Shown here: in pieces, positions 24,905 through 33,370 of the stretch
How the letters are laid out: every line of letters begins with the position of its first letter
Numbering within the stretch: the stretch's first letter is position 1
NCBI GenBank assembly: GCA_934254825.1
Contig: CAKQMB010000008.1
Location: 1 to 64,000 of the forward strand
DNA: 64,000 bases
Source of the DNA: an uncultured Clostridia bacterium
Lineage (GTDB): Bacteria; Bacillota; Clostridia; Christensenellales; Borkfalkiaceae
Direction of reading: 5' to 3'
Made by a program: the position numbers and the translations under genes
The notes under the pieces: generated by a model
Told to the model about the DNA's origin: nothing
The model's input: the letters and a program-made list of their open reading frames with translations, nothing else
Databases searched by the model: none

Positions 24905-26648
24905 TATATAATTCGTAATAGAACCCGTGTTTTTCGATAAGTTCTTTGTGACTGCCCTGCTCGATCACGTTTCCGTTTTTCATAACAAGGATAACGTCCG
25001 CGCTTTTTATCGTGGAAAGCCTGTGAGCGACGATAAAGCTCGTTTTTCCGCTCATAAGAATTTCGAACGCCTCGGAAATCTTCATTTCCGTTCGGGTGTC
25101 TATCGAAGAAGTGGCTTCGTCCAAAATAAGCACGGGCGGAAGGGACAGCATGACCCTCGCAATGCAGATAAGCTGTTTCTGCCCCGCGGAAAGTCCGTCT
25201 TCGCCGATTATCGCGTCGTAACCGCCGTCAAGTCTCGTGATAAATCCGTGGGCGCGGGCAAGTTTGCAAGCCTGCTCCACTTCTTCTTTCGTCGCGTCCT
25301 TTTTGCCTATTCTGACATTATCGTAAACGCTCGCTTTTCTTATCCAGGTCTCCTGCAAAACCATTCCGATATTCGCGCGGAGCGAATGCCTTTCGTATTC
25401 CGTGACGGGAACGCCGTCGAAGCGGATTTCGCCCGAATTTACGTCGTAAAATCTCATTATGAGATTGATAAGCGTTGTTTTTCCGCATCCCGTCGGACCG
25501 ACGATAGCGACCCTCGTGCCTTTTTTGACCGAAAGATCGAAATGTTCGATAAGTTTTTTATCGGGAACGTAAGAAAAGCTTACGTCGTCTATATCCACGT
25601 TTCCTTCCAGCTTTTCCGCCTTTCTTTCGTTCGCGCAAACGACCTCGTCCTCTTCGTCGAGAATTTCGAAAAGTCTCGCCGCGGAAGCTTTCGCGCTCGT
25701 AAGCTCGGTCAAAACGGAAGTTATTTCGTTGAAGGGTTTCGTGTATCTGTTAGCGTAGCTTAAAAGCGACAGAATTTCGCCCGCGGTCACCGCGAAAATC
25801 GTTCCCGGGGTCGCTTTGACCGCGAGGAGCGCGCCCGTGAGCGCAACGGCGGCGTAAACTATCGCGTTTATTATTCTCGTGGACGGGTTTGTGAGCGAAG
25901 AATAAAACACCGCCTTAAAAGAGGTCTTTTTAAGTTCGTCGTTAATCTCGTCGAACTTCTTTCCGTTCACGTCTTCCGTCATATAAGCTTTAACCACGGG
26001 CAGATTTGAAAGCGTTTCCTCCACGAGCGAGGACTGCTCGCCGACAAGTTTGGACTGAGCTTTGAAAAGCCCGTAAGTTCTGCCCGTTATGAACTTCGCC
26101 GTGAGAAGAGACAGCGGAGTTAAAACCGCGACGACCGCCGCGATGAGCGGATTTATTACGAACATAAACACGAGCGTGCCTATTATCGTTATAATCCCCG
26201 TGAAAAATCTCGAAAACCCGAGAAGAAGTCCGTCCGCGAGTTTGTCCGCGTCGCCTATCTCCACGCTTAAAATATCGCCCGTCGAACGTCCGTCGAGATA
26301 TTTCAAGGGTACGCTTTGCAGTTTTTTGAACACGTCGTCGCGGATTTTAGCCGTTATGCCGTTCGAAATTTTGTTGCAGATAACTTCGGTAACGTACTGG
26401 CTGAGCCCCGCGCCGACAGCCGCGCACGCGGCGTACATAAACAGTTTATATAAATCGCCGAAGCCAACGTTGTCTTTGCCGACGATAAGATCGGTCGCTT
26501 TACCGAAAATAATGGGCAGAACGAGCGAAAACGCAACGTAAACCGCCGAAGCGACAAGCGAAATCAGAAACGCCGCGCGATATTTTGACGCGTATTTCCA
26601 AAGCCTTTTTATAACGCCCGATCGGGTTTGGTTTTTTGTTTTTTTCAT
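24888..26648 (-). CDS. ABC exporter half-transporter, subunit 2
   Basis: 586 aa from ATG at 26648, which overlaps the previous stop (ATGA) and follows GGAGGC. The frame extends 29 codons further upstream into the neighbour and was trimmed. About six N-terminal membrane helices (to residue 310) are followed by the nucleotide-binding domain: Walker A GPTGCGKTT, Q-loop LQETW, signature LSAGQKQ (Gly to Ala variant), Walker B LILDEATSSID with the catalytic Glu, and switch His in VAHRLST. It pairs with subunit 1 as a heterodimeric exporter. The canonical catalytic site resides here. Cargo unknown. Confidence 0.92.
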   Translation of the reverse strand: MKKTKNQTRSGVIKRLWKYASKYRAAFLISLVASAVYVAFSLVLPIIFGKATDLIVGKDNVGFGDLYKLFMYAACAAVGAGLSQYVTEVICNKISNGITAKIRDDVFKKLQSVPLKYLDGRSTGDILSVEIGDADKLADGLLLGFSRFFTGIITIIGTLVFMFVINPLIAAVVAVLTPLSLLTAKFITGRTYGLFKAQSKLVGEQSSLVEETLSNLPVVKAYMTEDVNGKKFDEINDELKKTSFKAVFYSSLTNPSTRIINAIVYAAVALTGALLAVKATPGTIFAVTAGEILSLLSYANRYTKPFNEITSVLTELTSAKASAARLFEILDEEDEVVCANERKAEKLEGNVDIDDVSFSYVPDKKLIEHFDLSVKKGTRVAIVGPTGCGKTTLINLIMRFYDVNSGEIRFDGVPVTEYERHSLRANIGMVLQETWIRKASVYDNVRIGKKDATKEEVEQACKLARAHGFITRLDGGYDAIIGEDGLSAGQKQLICIARVMLSLPPVLILDEATSSIDTRTEMKISEAFEILMSGKTSFIVAHRLSTIKSADVILVMKNGNVIEQGSHKELIEKHGFYYELYNARQE

Positions 26649-28486
26649 TTCGTCGCCTCCCCGCTTTCGTCGCCGACCGAGCCGCCGATCCCGCCGACCG
26701 AACCTTTGATCGTTTCGACCGTTCCGCCCGCGCATTCGGGCGTTTCTCCCGAGCCGCCGACGCCCGAGCCGTCCGTTTTACCGCCCGCGCCCGAGCTTTG
26801 AGAAGCTTCGATCTCGCGGAATACGGGACAACTTTTTCTGAGTTCGTCCGCCGTGCCGATACCGACGATTTCGCCCTCGTCCATAACGATTATTTTATCC
26901 GCCCCCGCAACGGAAGAAGCTCTTTGCGAAACGATTATCGCGGTTACGGGATAGCCGAGCGATTTTATGGCTCTTCTGAGCTTCAAATCGGTGAGATAAT
27001 CGAGCGCGGACGAGCTATCGTCAAGAATAAGCACGTCGGGGTGCTTCGCGATCGCCCTCGCGATTGAAATTCTCTGTTTCTGTCCGCCCGAGAGGTTTCT
27101 GCCGTTTTGTTCGAGAACGGAGTCGTAACCGTTTTCTTTCGCCGCGACTACGTCCGCCGCCTGAGCCGCGTTCACGGCTTTTTCGAGCGTTTCGTCGTCC
27201 TTATCGGAAAGCGGCAGAACGTTGGAACGGATAGTTCCTTTAAAAATTGCCGGTTTTTGCAAAACCGAGCCGATTTTCTTTCTGAGTTCTTTCAAAGAAT
27301 AGCTCTTAACGTCCTTTCCTTCGAGAAAGACCGTACCCGAGCTTGCGTCGTAAAGGCGGGGCAGAAGGTTTACGACGGTAGATTTTCCGCTGCCCGTTCC
27401 GCCGATTATGCCTATCGTTTCGCCTTTGTTTACGGTAAAGTTTACGTTTTTGACGCCTACCGCGCCGTCGGCATACCTGACGCTTACGTTTCTGAATTCG
27501 ATATACGCTTCCGAACCGTCCGCGTTCTCCGTTTTCTCGGTTTCGGACGGCATATCGAGAGCCGCCTGCACGCGCTTTGCCGAAGCGAGCGCGCGGGAGA
27601 TCGAAACCACGAGGTTCGCGAACTTGACGAGTTCTATAAGTATCTGCGACATATAGTCGTATAACGCGACGGTCATACCCTGCGAAAGCGCGCCCGAATT
27701 GACCCTTATCGCCCCGCCCCATAAAAGCGCGACTATGGCGAGATTTATTATCGTGAACGTGAGCGGATTTAAAAGCGAGGAGACAGCCCCCGCGAAATTC
27801 TGAAATTTTTCGTAAGCCGCGTTCTTTTTCGAATACGCCGAAATTTCGTCCTCTTCCGCGCCGAACGCCCTAATAACCCTCACGCCCGTGAGATTTTCTC
27901 TTGCGGTGAGCGCGACGTCGTCCAGAAGTTTCTGCGCTTTGACGTATTTCGGCATCGTCGCTTTCATTATTATCACCACGGCGAGCGAAAGAATTAAAAT
28001 CGTGGCAAGGAAAATAAGGGATATACGTTTGTCGATAAGAAAGGCACAGACGAACGCGCCCGCAACGACGAACGGCGAACGCAAAAGCAGCCTTAACGCA
28101 ATGTTAAGTCCGCTCTGCATCTGGTTTATATCGCTTGTCATACGGGTTATCATTGTAGACACGCCCATTTTGTCCGTTTCGGAAAGCGGAGTCCGCAAAA
28201 GTTTTTTATAAAGCTGCGAACGCGTTTCGGAAGAAAAGCCCGTTGCGGCTTTTGCCGAAAAGTACTGCCCCAGAACGGAAAACCCGAACCCGAAGATCGC
28301 GAGCGCGACCATGATAAGGGCGTCGGTAACGATCCTCTTCGTATCTCCGCCGCCTATGCCGTTATTTATGATATCCGCAACGAAAAGGGGTACGAGAAGC
28401 TCGAAAAGAGCTTCCGTAAGCTTACACAGCGGCGCGAGAATACATTCTTTTCTGTATTTTTTTACGTTTGAAACAAGTTTGCTCAT
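26645..28486 (-). CDS. ABC exporter half-transporter, subunit 1, with glycine-rich tail
   Basis: 613 aa. Six-helix membrane domain, then Walker A GGTGSGKST, signature LSGGQKQ, and a Walker B ending LILDDSSSALD, where Asp replaces the catalytic Glu; the switch region VSQRAS has Gln instead of His. Such a degenerate site is typical of one partner in heterodimeric exporters. After the normal end (about residue 565) come about 45 residues rich in Gly/Ser (GAGGKTDGSGVGGSG), an unusual tail. It is joined by ATGA overlaps to the AAA+ gene upstream and to subunit 2 downstream. Confidence 0.92.
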   Translation of the reverse strand: MSKLVSNVKKYRKECILAPLCKLTEALFELLVPLFVADIINNGIGGGDTKRIVTDALIMVALAIFGFGFSVLGQYFSAKAATGFSSETRSQLYKKLLRTPLSETDKMGVSTMITRMTSDINQMQSGLNIALRLLLRSPFVVAGAFVCAFLIDKRISLIFLATILILSLAVVIIMKATMPKYVKAQKLLDDVALTARENLTGVRVIRAFGAEEDEISAYSKKNAAYEKFQNFAGAVSSLLNPLTFTIINLAIVALLWGGAIRVNSGALSQGMTVALYDYMSQILIELVKFANLVVSISRALASAKRVQAALDMPSETEKTENADGSEAYIEFRNVSVRYADGAVGVKNVNFTVNKGETIGIIGGTGSGKSTVVNLLPRLYDASSGTVFLEGKDVKSYSLKELRKKIGSVLQKPAIFKGTIRSNVLPLSDKDDETLEKAVNAAQAADVVAAKENGYDSVLEQNGRNLSGGQKQRISIARAIAKHPDVLILDDSSSALDYLTDLKLRRAIKSLGYPVTAIIVSQRASSVAGADKIIVMDEGEIVGIGTADELRKSCPVFREIEASQSSGAGGKTDGSGVGGSGETPECAGGTVETIKGSVGGIGGSVGDESGEATK

Positions 28487-29889
28487 TTAATTCCTTTCAT
28501 CGCTTTTTTGGCGATCTCTCTCGCTTTGTCCTCGCCGCCGAGCAGAAGTTCGCTGTCGAGTTCGTAAAATTTCGGGCAACCGAAACGCGCGATAAAGCTT
28601 ACGAAATTCTCGCTCGAAAGCATCGACGTTACGGAAGACGTGAGTTCCTGACCTTTGCCGAGCGATTTTTCGGCGAAATTAAGTACGTTCTCGATTTTCT
28701 GAACGTGGCTCGCGCCGTATTTTTCGCAAGTTTCCGAATATTCATTGGCAAATTTTACGGGGTCGTTTTCGGAAAGTCCGTTTATGATCGTTCTGTATTC
28801 CGATTTTCTGTATCTTCCGAGCGTACCCGATTTGTATTTTCTCAGAAGTTCTTCCACGCCCTTTTTCGCGTTTCCGGACGTAGCCGTTTTCATGGCTTCT
28901 TCCGCGGCTTCGGCTTTCGCCATCGCTTTGTCGGCTATCTTCACGGCTTTGGCGCGGAGAATTTCGGCAAGCGCGAATTTCTCTTCGAAATTGCTCCCCG
29001 TAAGATCTATTCTTTCGAGACTTCCGTTTTCCACCTCGTCGCCCGAAACGATTATTCCGAATTTAAGGAAAATAGCGTAATATCCCGCAAATTCGCTCGC
29101 GATCCTGGGGCTTTGAATATACCCGCTTATAAGCGTCATATTGACGGGAAGAGAAAGTTTTTCGTATTCGTAAACGGCATAGGAAAGATCTTCCCAGCTT
29201 CGAGGGGTAACGAGTTCTATTCCGTCGGGATTTTTCTGCGCGGCGAACAGATAATTGCTGTTGAGCGACAAAAATCCTACGATCGCGCTGTGTACGCCCG
29301 AATTCAAAGCGTAAGTTTTGAACGCTTCGTAATCGGGTTCGACGTCGAGCTTTTTAACACGGTCGAGCGTTACCATATCGAGTTCGTTTACCGATTTATT
29401 GAATTCCTCGGGGTTGCCCGCGGCGGTCAATATCCAGCCGTCGGGAATTTTATGCGTTCCGAACTTTTTATGTTGCAAAAGTTCGAGCATTGCGGGCGCA
29501 AGCGTTTCCGAAACGCAGTTTATTTCGTCGATAAACAAAATTCCTTCTTTTTTGCCCTGCGTTTCGATGGCTTCGTAAACCTCGGCTACGATCTCGCTCA
29601 TCGTGTATTCCGTAACCGAATATTCCTTTCCGCCGAACGTCTTTTTGGAAATGAACGGCAGACCTATCGCCGACTGACGGGTGTGGTGAGTTATCGTGTA
29701 ACCTAAAAATCCTATATCGAGTTCGGCGGCGATCTTGCTCATTATGGCGGTTTTGCCTATTCCCGGCGCGCCGATAAGAAGGGTCGGACGCTGACGTTCC
29801 ACGGGTATTTCGTAATTTCCGTTCGCGTCTTTCGCGAGATATATCCTTATTGTGTTTTTAATTTCGTTTTTAGCTTCGAGAATGTTCAT
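28483..29889 (-). CDS. MoxR-type AAA+ ATPase
   Basis: 468 aa. Walker A GAPGIGKT (residues 40-47), Walker B GILFIDEIN, sensor 1 region LTAAGNP and the late LVTPRSWEDLSYA, as in MoxR/RavA-like AAA+ ATPases. These act as hexameric chaperones that remodel protein complexes together with a VWA protein. The C-terminal 200 residues are helical and charged, without a known domain. The start at 29889 overlaps the VWA stop by ATGA, and the stop overlaps the ABC start by ATGA, so all are translated together. Confidence 0.85.
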   Translation of the reverse strand: MNILEAKNEIKNTIRIYLAKDANGNYEIPVERQRPTLLIGAPGIGKTAIMSKIAAELDIGFLGYTITHHTRQSAIGLPFISKKTFGGKEYSVTEYTMSEIVAEVYEAIETQGKKEGILFIDEINCVSETLAPAMLELLQHKKFGTHKIPDGWILTAAGNPEEFNKSVNELDMVTLDRVKKLDVEPDYEAFKTYALNSGVHSAIVGFLSLNSNYLFAAQKNPDGIELVTPRSWEDLSYAVYEYEKLSLPVNMTLISGYIQSPRIASEFAGYYAIFLKFGIIVSGDEVENGSLERIDLTGSNFEEKFALAEILRAKAVKIADKAMAKAEAAEEAMKTATSGNAKKGVEELLRKYKSGTLGRYRKSEYRTIINGLSENDPVKFANEYSETCEKYGASHVQKIENVLNFAEKSLGKGQELTSSVTSMLSSENFVSFIARFGCPKFYELDSELLLGGEDKAREIAKKAMKGIK

Positions 29890-31184
29890 AGCTCCTCCTT
29901 CAAATCGTTGTCGTCGAGGACGATTTTATATGCAAAATACGGTACTTTCATATCTTCCGCGTTCTCGCCGTATAAAAGAAAACACACCTTGAAATCGGGG
30001 TTTTCCGCGGGGAACGTGCCGTAACCGTCGGTAAAATAAAGCAACGCTCTTATTTTCGCTCCGCGTTTTTTATCGGCGGCGAGCCTGTCGAAAACGGGTC
30101 GGAAATCGGTTCCGCCGCCGCCTTCGAGTTTGAATTCTTTCATTTTGTTTCTGAAATCTTCGTCGCCGTTTATGATCTCGTCCGAACGGATTTCGTTGTC
30201 GCATTGGATTATTCTCAGTCGCAGTTTGTCCTTTTCGGAAATCTGCGAGCAAATCGAATAAACTTCTTTCAAAAATATTTCGACGGGTTCGCCCGCCGTG
30301 CTTCCCGAAACGTCTATCGCGACGACTATCTGCGAATAATCTTTCGCGTCGCTCGTTTCAAGCCGTTCGATAAGCGGCACGTTTTTATAAAGACTTAAAC
30401 CGTAACAATAGAAAATGTAATCGAAATCCTCGCTCGGGGTTCTTCTTTCGCTCGATTTGATAAACCTTTCCAGAAGTTTGCGGTAATCTCTTTTCCCGCC
30501 GACTATGTTTTCGAGCTTTCTCGAAAGTTCCCTCTGATCTTTCCCGAGCTTGGGAAGAATTATTTTGGAAATTTCGATCCACTGTTTTTCGGCGTCCTTG
30601 TTATCGTCTCCGCCGTCGTCCCGATTGTCGTTATCGCCCGAACCGCCGCCTTCGCCGCCGTTTCCTCTCCGCCATTTGAAATGGTCGCAAACTTTGAAAA
30701 CCGCGGAAATCCGATCGAGTTCCTCTTTGCTTTGTTCGGCGAGATATGCCGAACAAAAACTTTCCGTTACCCCTCCGAATTTGTCGATAATCGACTTATA
30801 GAGGCGTTTTCTGTATTCGATGTTTCGTCTGTCGCCGAACGGGACGTTAAGCTCGTCGGTGTAATATCCGACGGTTACGTCGCACGCCGTATCGTATAAA
30901 AGTTCGTCTTTCCCTTCGGCTCTGAACGGGTGCAGAAACAGATCGTGCAGTACCGTGTGGCAAAGCCCTAAAACTATGAGATCCGCGCCGCGCGCCGCCG
31001 TCTGAAACAAAAGTTGTTTCTCTCCGAAAAATATGCCTTTGCCGTCGGTATAGCAAAACGGCTTTTCTTCGGTCACGGCGGGTCCCGCTTTTCCGACCGC
31101 ATACGAAAGATAGGAAAAAGACGCTCCGAACGACGTCACGCCGAGCCTTAAAACTTCGTTCGCGCTTTCGGTAAGTGAACTCAT
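29886..31184 (-). CDS. VWA-domain protein (DUF2201-like metallopeptidase fold)
   Basis: 432 aa. The N-terminal half contains a histidine-rich helix (LGLCHTVLHDLFLHP), as in the putative metallopeptidase region of DUF2201/VWA proteins, though the exact HExxH is not present. An acidic Gly/Asp-rich linker (GGEGGGSGDNDNRDDGGDDN) divides the halves. The C-terminal half is a VWA-like domain with MIDAS-like VVAIDVSGST and YFTDGYG. Such proteins are the regular partner of MoxR ATPases, which is the next gene. Metal-dependent binding to a client is the likely role. It includes an exact copy of the 16-bp motif (YKSII). Confidence 0.8.
   Translation of the reverse strand: MSSLTESANEVLRLGVTSFGASFSYLSYAVGKAGPAVTEEKPFCYTDGKGIFFGEKQLLFQTAARGADLIVLGLCHTVLHDLFLHPFRAEGKDELLYDTACDVTVGYYTDELNVPFGDRRNIEYRKRLYKSIIDKFGGVTESFCSAYLAEQSKEELDRISAVFKVCDHFKWRRGNGGEGGGSGDNDNRDDGGDDNKDAEKQWIEISKIILPKLGKDQRELSRKLENIVGGKRDYRKLLERFIKSSERRTPSEDFDYIFYCYGLSLYKNVPLIERLETSDAKDYSQIVVAIDVSGSTAGEPVEIFLKEVYSICSQISEKDKLRLRIIQCDNEIRSDEIINGDEDFRNKMKEFKLEGGGGTDFRPVFDRLAADKKRGAKIRALLYFTDGYGTFPAENPDFKVCFLLYGENAEDMKVPYFAYKIVLDDNDLKEEL
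30786..30801 (-). repeat. Dispersed 16-bp motif, copy 6 (in the VWA gene)
   Basis: Exact 16-base match, reverse orientation. It encodes Y-K-S-I-I, as in aroA, although the proteins are unrelated. Confidence 0.8.
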
Positions 31185-32548
31185 CTTTTCGCCTCTTTAA
31201 TCATTGGTATTTGTTTCATGTCTTCGTCTATTTTATCGTAAACGCCTATTCCCGAACGCACGGCTTCCGCGCACAAAACGGGGTCTTTTCTTAAATGTTC
31301 GTCCAGCGCGAAATAGTTGCGCCAGTCTTTACGGCACAAAATTTTCAAATCGTCGTAAGAAAATTTCGCGTCCGTAAACCACTGCACGAACGGTTTGTCG
31401 GCGTTTTTCACGACGTAACTTTTAACGCAGTCCGAAACGATCTCGGGGTCGTAAAACAGCGGCGAGTCCTGAATTAAATTCAATATCGACCCGTCGGCTT
31501 TGGCGCAAAGCGCGATAACTTCTCTGTCGTTTTTATATTCCCCGATCGAGTCGAAAAGCGTTCTTATCGCTTTGGGAGAATTGCGTTTCAATCCCCTTAT
31601 GATTTTTTCTCTCTCTTCTCTTTCGCCAACGTTTTTGGAGTTCATATAGGACATCAGATAAGGAAGAACGCGCATTTTTCTGTGCTGAACGGCGTAAGGA
31701 AGAATGTCCTTTACGAGTTGCGGCGGCACGGAAAACTTTTTACACAAAAGCTCGGCGCATTTTCTGTCGTCCTTTTCCACAACGCGCGCCAGAAGTTCCT
31801 TTTTTCTTATGACGTTGCCGTCGCAAACGCTCAAAACGGCGTAAAGCTTCTCGTAGTCTATCGTTAAAAGGTCGAGTTTCTGAGACGTGAGCCTTACCGA
31901 CATGTTTTTTTCGGCGATTTTTTCGAAAAGCCCAAGCGGCATATCGTTCGAAAGCGTGTTCGGACTTATGACCCCTCTGTCCGCTCTTACCGATTTTTCG
32001 AACACCTTATCGCTCGAAAAAGCGTCGTTCGAAAAATACGCGCAGACCGTTCTGTCCTGAGATAACGCGGCGAGACAAACCGACTCGTCCGCTCTCACCT
32101 CGTCGGTGAAAAATCTTATGTTTTTCGCGTTTTTGCCGACGGCGATCCGAGCTATTTCCTTATCCGAAAAGAATTCTTTCGGGAGCATTTCGATAGCCGA
32201 GCCGCCGCTTTCCGCAACGACCATAGCCACTTCCCTGCTTTTAGCCGCCTCGCCCGTCAGAAACGACACGCAAAGCGGATAATCCGTCGCCGCGATCAGG
32301 GCGACTTCCGGATCGGATCTTATGCTTTCCGGAGCGAAGCGGATAAGCCGACCGTCGCTTTTGAAACAGGTTTCGGCGATTTCCTTGTCGGCTTTGTTCT
32401 CATCGGAAGCGAACTCGTACAACTCGGGTCTTTTTTCGACGAGCTTTAACGTAAGTTCTCTGTCGCATTGAAGATCGCGGTTCGTCCTGTAATCTTCCGC
32501 AAGAGAATTTATAAGGCGCGCCGACATCGTTTTTCCGTTGTTTGCCAT
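31181..32548 (-). CDS. DUF4116-like repeat protein
   Basis: 455 aa, soluble, no signal peptide. The first 200 residues are made of roughly 22-24 residue helical units with a recurring D-(K/P/R)-E-(I/V)-A pattern: ADKEIAETCFKSDG, SDPEVALIAATDYP, KSREVAMVVAESGG, SDKEIARIAVGKNA. Similar units recur near the end (NDREVIALCAKADG, YDPEIVSDCVKSYV). This is the layout of DUF4116 repeats, usually thought of as a protein-binding solenoid. It is the first gene of the five-gene operon, with its own promoter at 32615-32643, and it overlaps the VWA gene by ATGA. A scaffold or client adaptor for the ATPase pair is plausible. Confidence 0.7.
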   Translation of the reverse strand: MANNGKTMSARLINSLAEDYRTNRDLQCDRELTLKLVEKRPELYEFASDENKADKEIAETCFKSDGRLIRFAPESIRSDPEVALIAATDYPLCVSFLTGEAAKSREVAMVVAESGGSAIEMLPKEFFSDKEIARIAVGKNAKNIRFFTDEVRADESVCLAALSQDRTVCAYFSNDAFSSDKVFEKSVRADRGVISPNTLSNDMPLGLFEKIAEKNMSVRLTSQKLDLLTIDYEKLYAVLSVCDGNVIRKKELLARVVEKDDRKCAELLCKKFSVPPQLVKDILPYAVQHRKMRVLPYLMSYMNSKNVGEREEREKIIRGLKRNSPKAIRTLFDSIGEYKNDREVIALCAKADGSILNLIQDSPLFYDPEIVSDCVKSYVVKNADKPFVQWFTDAKFSYDDLKILCRKDWRNYFALDEHLRKDPVLCAEAVRSGIGVYDKIDEDMKQIPMIKEAKR

Positions 32549-32614
32549 TGTTCTTTCCTCCCGAAAATTTTTCCGGAAAACACAGACGGGCTATGTTTTC
32601 TTACTTATTAGATG

Positions 32615-32643
32615 ATTATACCACACATAGCCTTAATTGTAAA
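32615..32643 (-). promoter_or_regulatory. Promoter of the five-gene MoxR/VWA/ABC operon
   Basis: On the minus strand TTTACA (32638-32643) and a perfect TATAAT (32615-32620) are separated by 17 bp, about 65 bp ahead of the first start codon. I see no other promoter within the operon. Confidence 0.75.
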
Positions 32644-32683
32644 TATTAAAGTCCGATTTTTATACGTTTTTTTTGTGAAAAGA

Positions 32684-32726
32684 AAAAACGGGCGGCAATT
32701 TCCCGTTTTTCGGGAAATTGCCGCCC
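32684..32726 (-). terminator. Strong intrinsic terminator
   Basis: A 16-bp perfect stem (32690-32705 with 32711-32726, core GGGCGGCAATTTCCCG), TTTTT loop, with a U-tract on the minus strand. It ends the HU gene. Confidence 0.92.
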
Positions 32727-32742
32727 ATAAATTTACTTATTT

Positions 32743-33024
32743 TTATTTATTGAAAGTATCTTTGTAAGTCTTGCTGAATTTTACGGCAGGAGCCTTGCAA
32801 GCTTTGATCTGAACTTTTTCGCCGGTAAGGGGGTTTACACCGTCACGAGCGGCTTTGTCTTTAAGTTCGAAAGTCGCAAAACCGGAAATGTGAATGTATT
32901 CGCCTTTCTTTAAAGAATCCGTAAGGGTGTCTACGAATACGTTGAACCATTTTTCCGCTTCTTTGATGGTTACGTTACCGCCGAAATTGTCGGCATATGC
33001 TCTGATAAATTCACTTTTGTTCAT
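32743..33024 (-). CDS. hup: HU family DNA-binding protein
   Basis: 93 aa from MNKSEFIRAY. The ORF opens four codons earlier, but that ATG overlaps the GGAGG ribosome site, so I chose 33024. HU dimers bend and coat DNA without sequence preference. Hallmarks: helix at the start, GEYIHISGFATFELKDKAAR with the GFGTF-like core, then RDGVNPLTGEKVQI, whose NPxTGE proline marks the DNA-intercalating arm, and a basic end. It has a promoter (33108-33135) and a strong terminator, so it is monocistronic and probably highly expressed. Confidence 0.95.
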   Translation of the reverse strand: MNKSEFIRAYADNFGGNVTIKEAEKWFNVFVDTLTDSLKKGEYIHISGFATFELKDKAARDGVNPLTGEKVQIKACKAPAVKFSKTYKDTFNK

Positions 33025-33107
33025 AATTTCCTCCAAACACTTGTTTTATTTCCGTCCGCAAATCTCTCGCAAACCTCGCCGAGCAACTTTTCCGAACGTT
33101 TGTGTAC

Positions 33108-33135
33108 ATTATAACATATTTTCAGAAAATTTCAA
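33108..33135 (-). promoter_or_regulatory. hup promoter
   Basis: On the minus strand TTGAAA (33130-33135) and TATAAT (33108-33113) are separated by 16 bp. The gap 33025-33370 holds this promoter, the divergent promoter at 33237-33265 and A/T-rich direct repeats (CGCTTTTAAAAAA type, about 33286-33330), but no gene. Confidence 0.7.
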
Positions 33136-33236
33136 TCGTTTTCGGGAAATTTTTTCGTTTCGGATCGATTTTTTAAGAAAAATTCACAAAAAACGGGCTT
33201 CCGAACGCCGATAAACGCCGAAACGCCCGGCTACGC

Positions 33237-33265
33237 TTGACAAAATTATAATAAAATGGTATATT
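33237..33265 (+). promoter_or_regulatory. Sigma-A type promoter
   Basis: TTGACA (33237-33242) and TATATT (33260-33265) are separated by 17 bp, pointing to the PHP-like gene. ATAATCGAC at 33271-33279, just downstream, matches 9 bases of the dispersed motif. Confidence 0.75.
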
Positions 33266-33370
33266 ATTCAATAATCGACAAGGCGTGCTTTTAAAAAAAC
33301 GCTTTTAAAAAACGTTTTTAAAAACCCGCCCGCAAAAAAAGATTTTAACCGACTTATTCGGAGAAATATA

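Noticed and set aside
33271..33279. Tenth copy of the 16-bp motif
   Set aside because: Only nine contiguous bases (ATAATCGAC) match; this can arise by chance.
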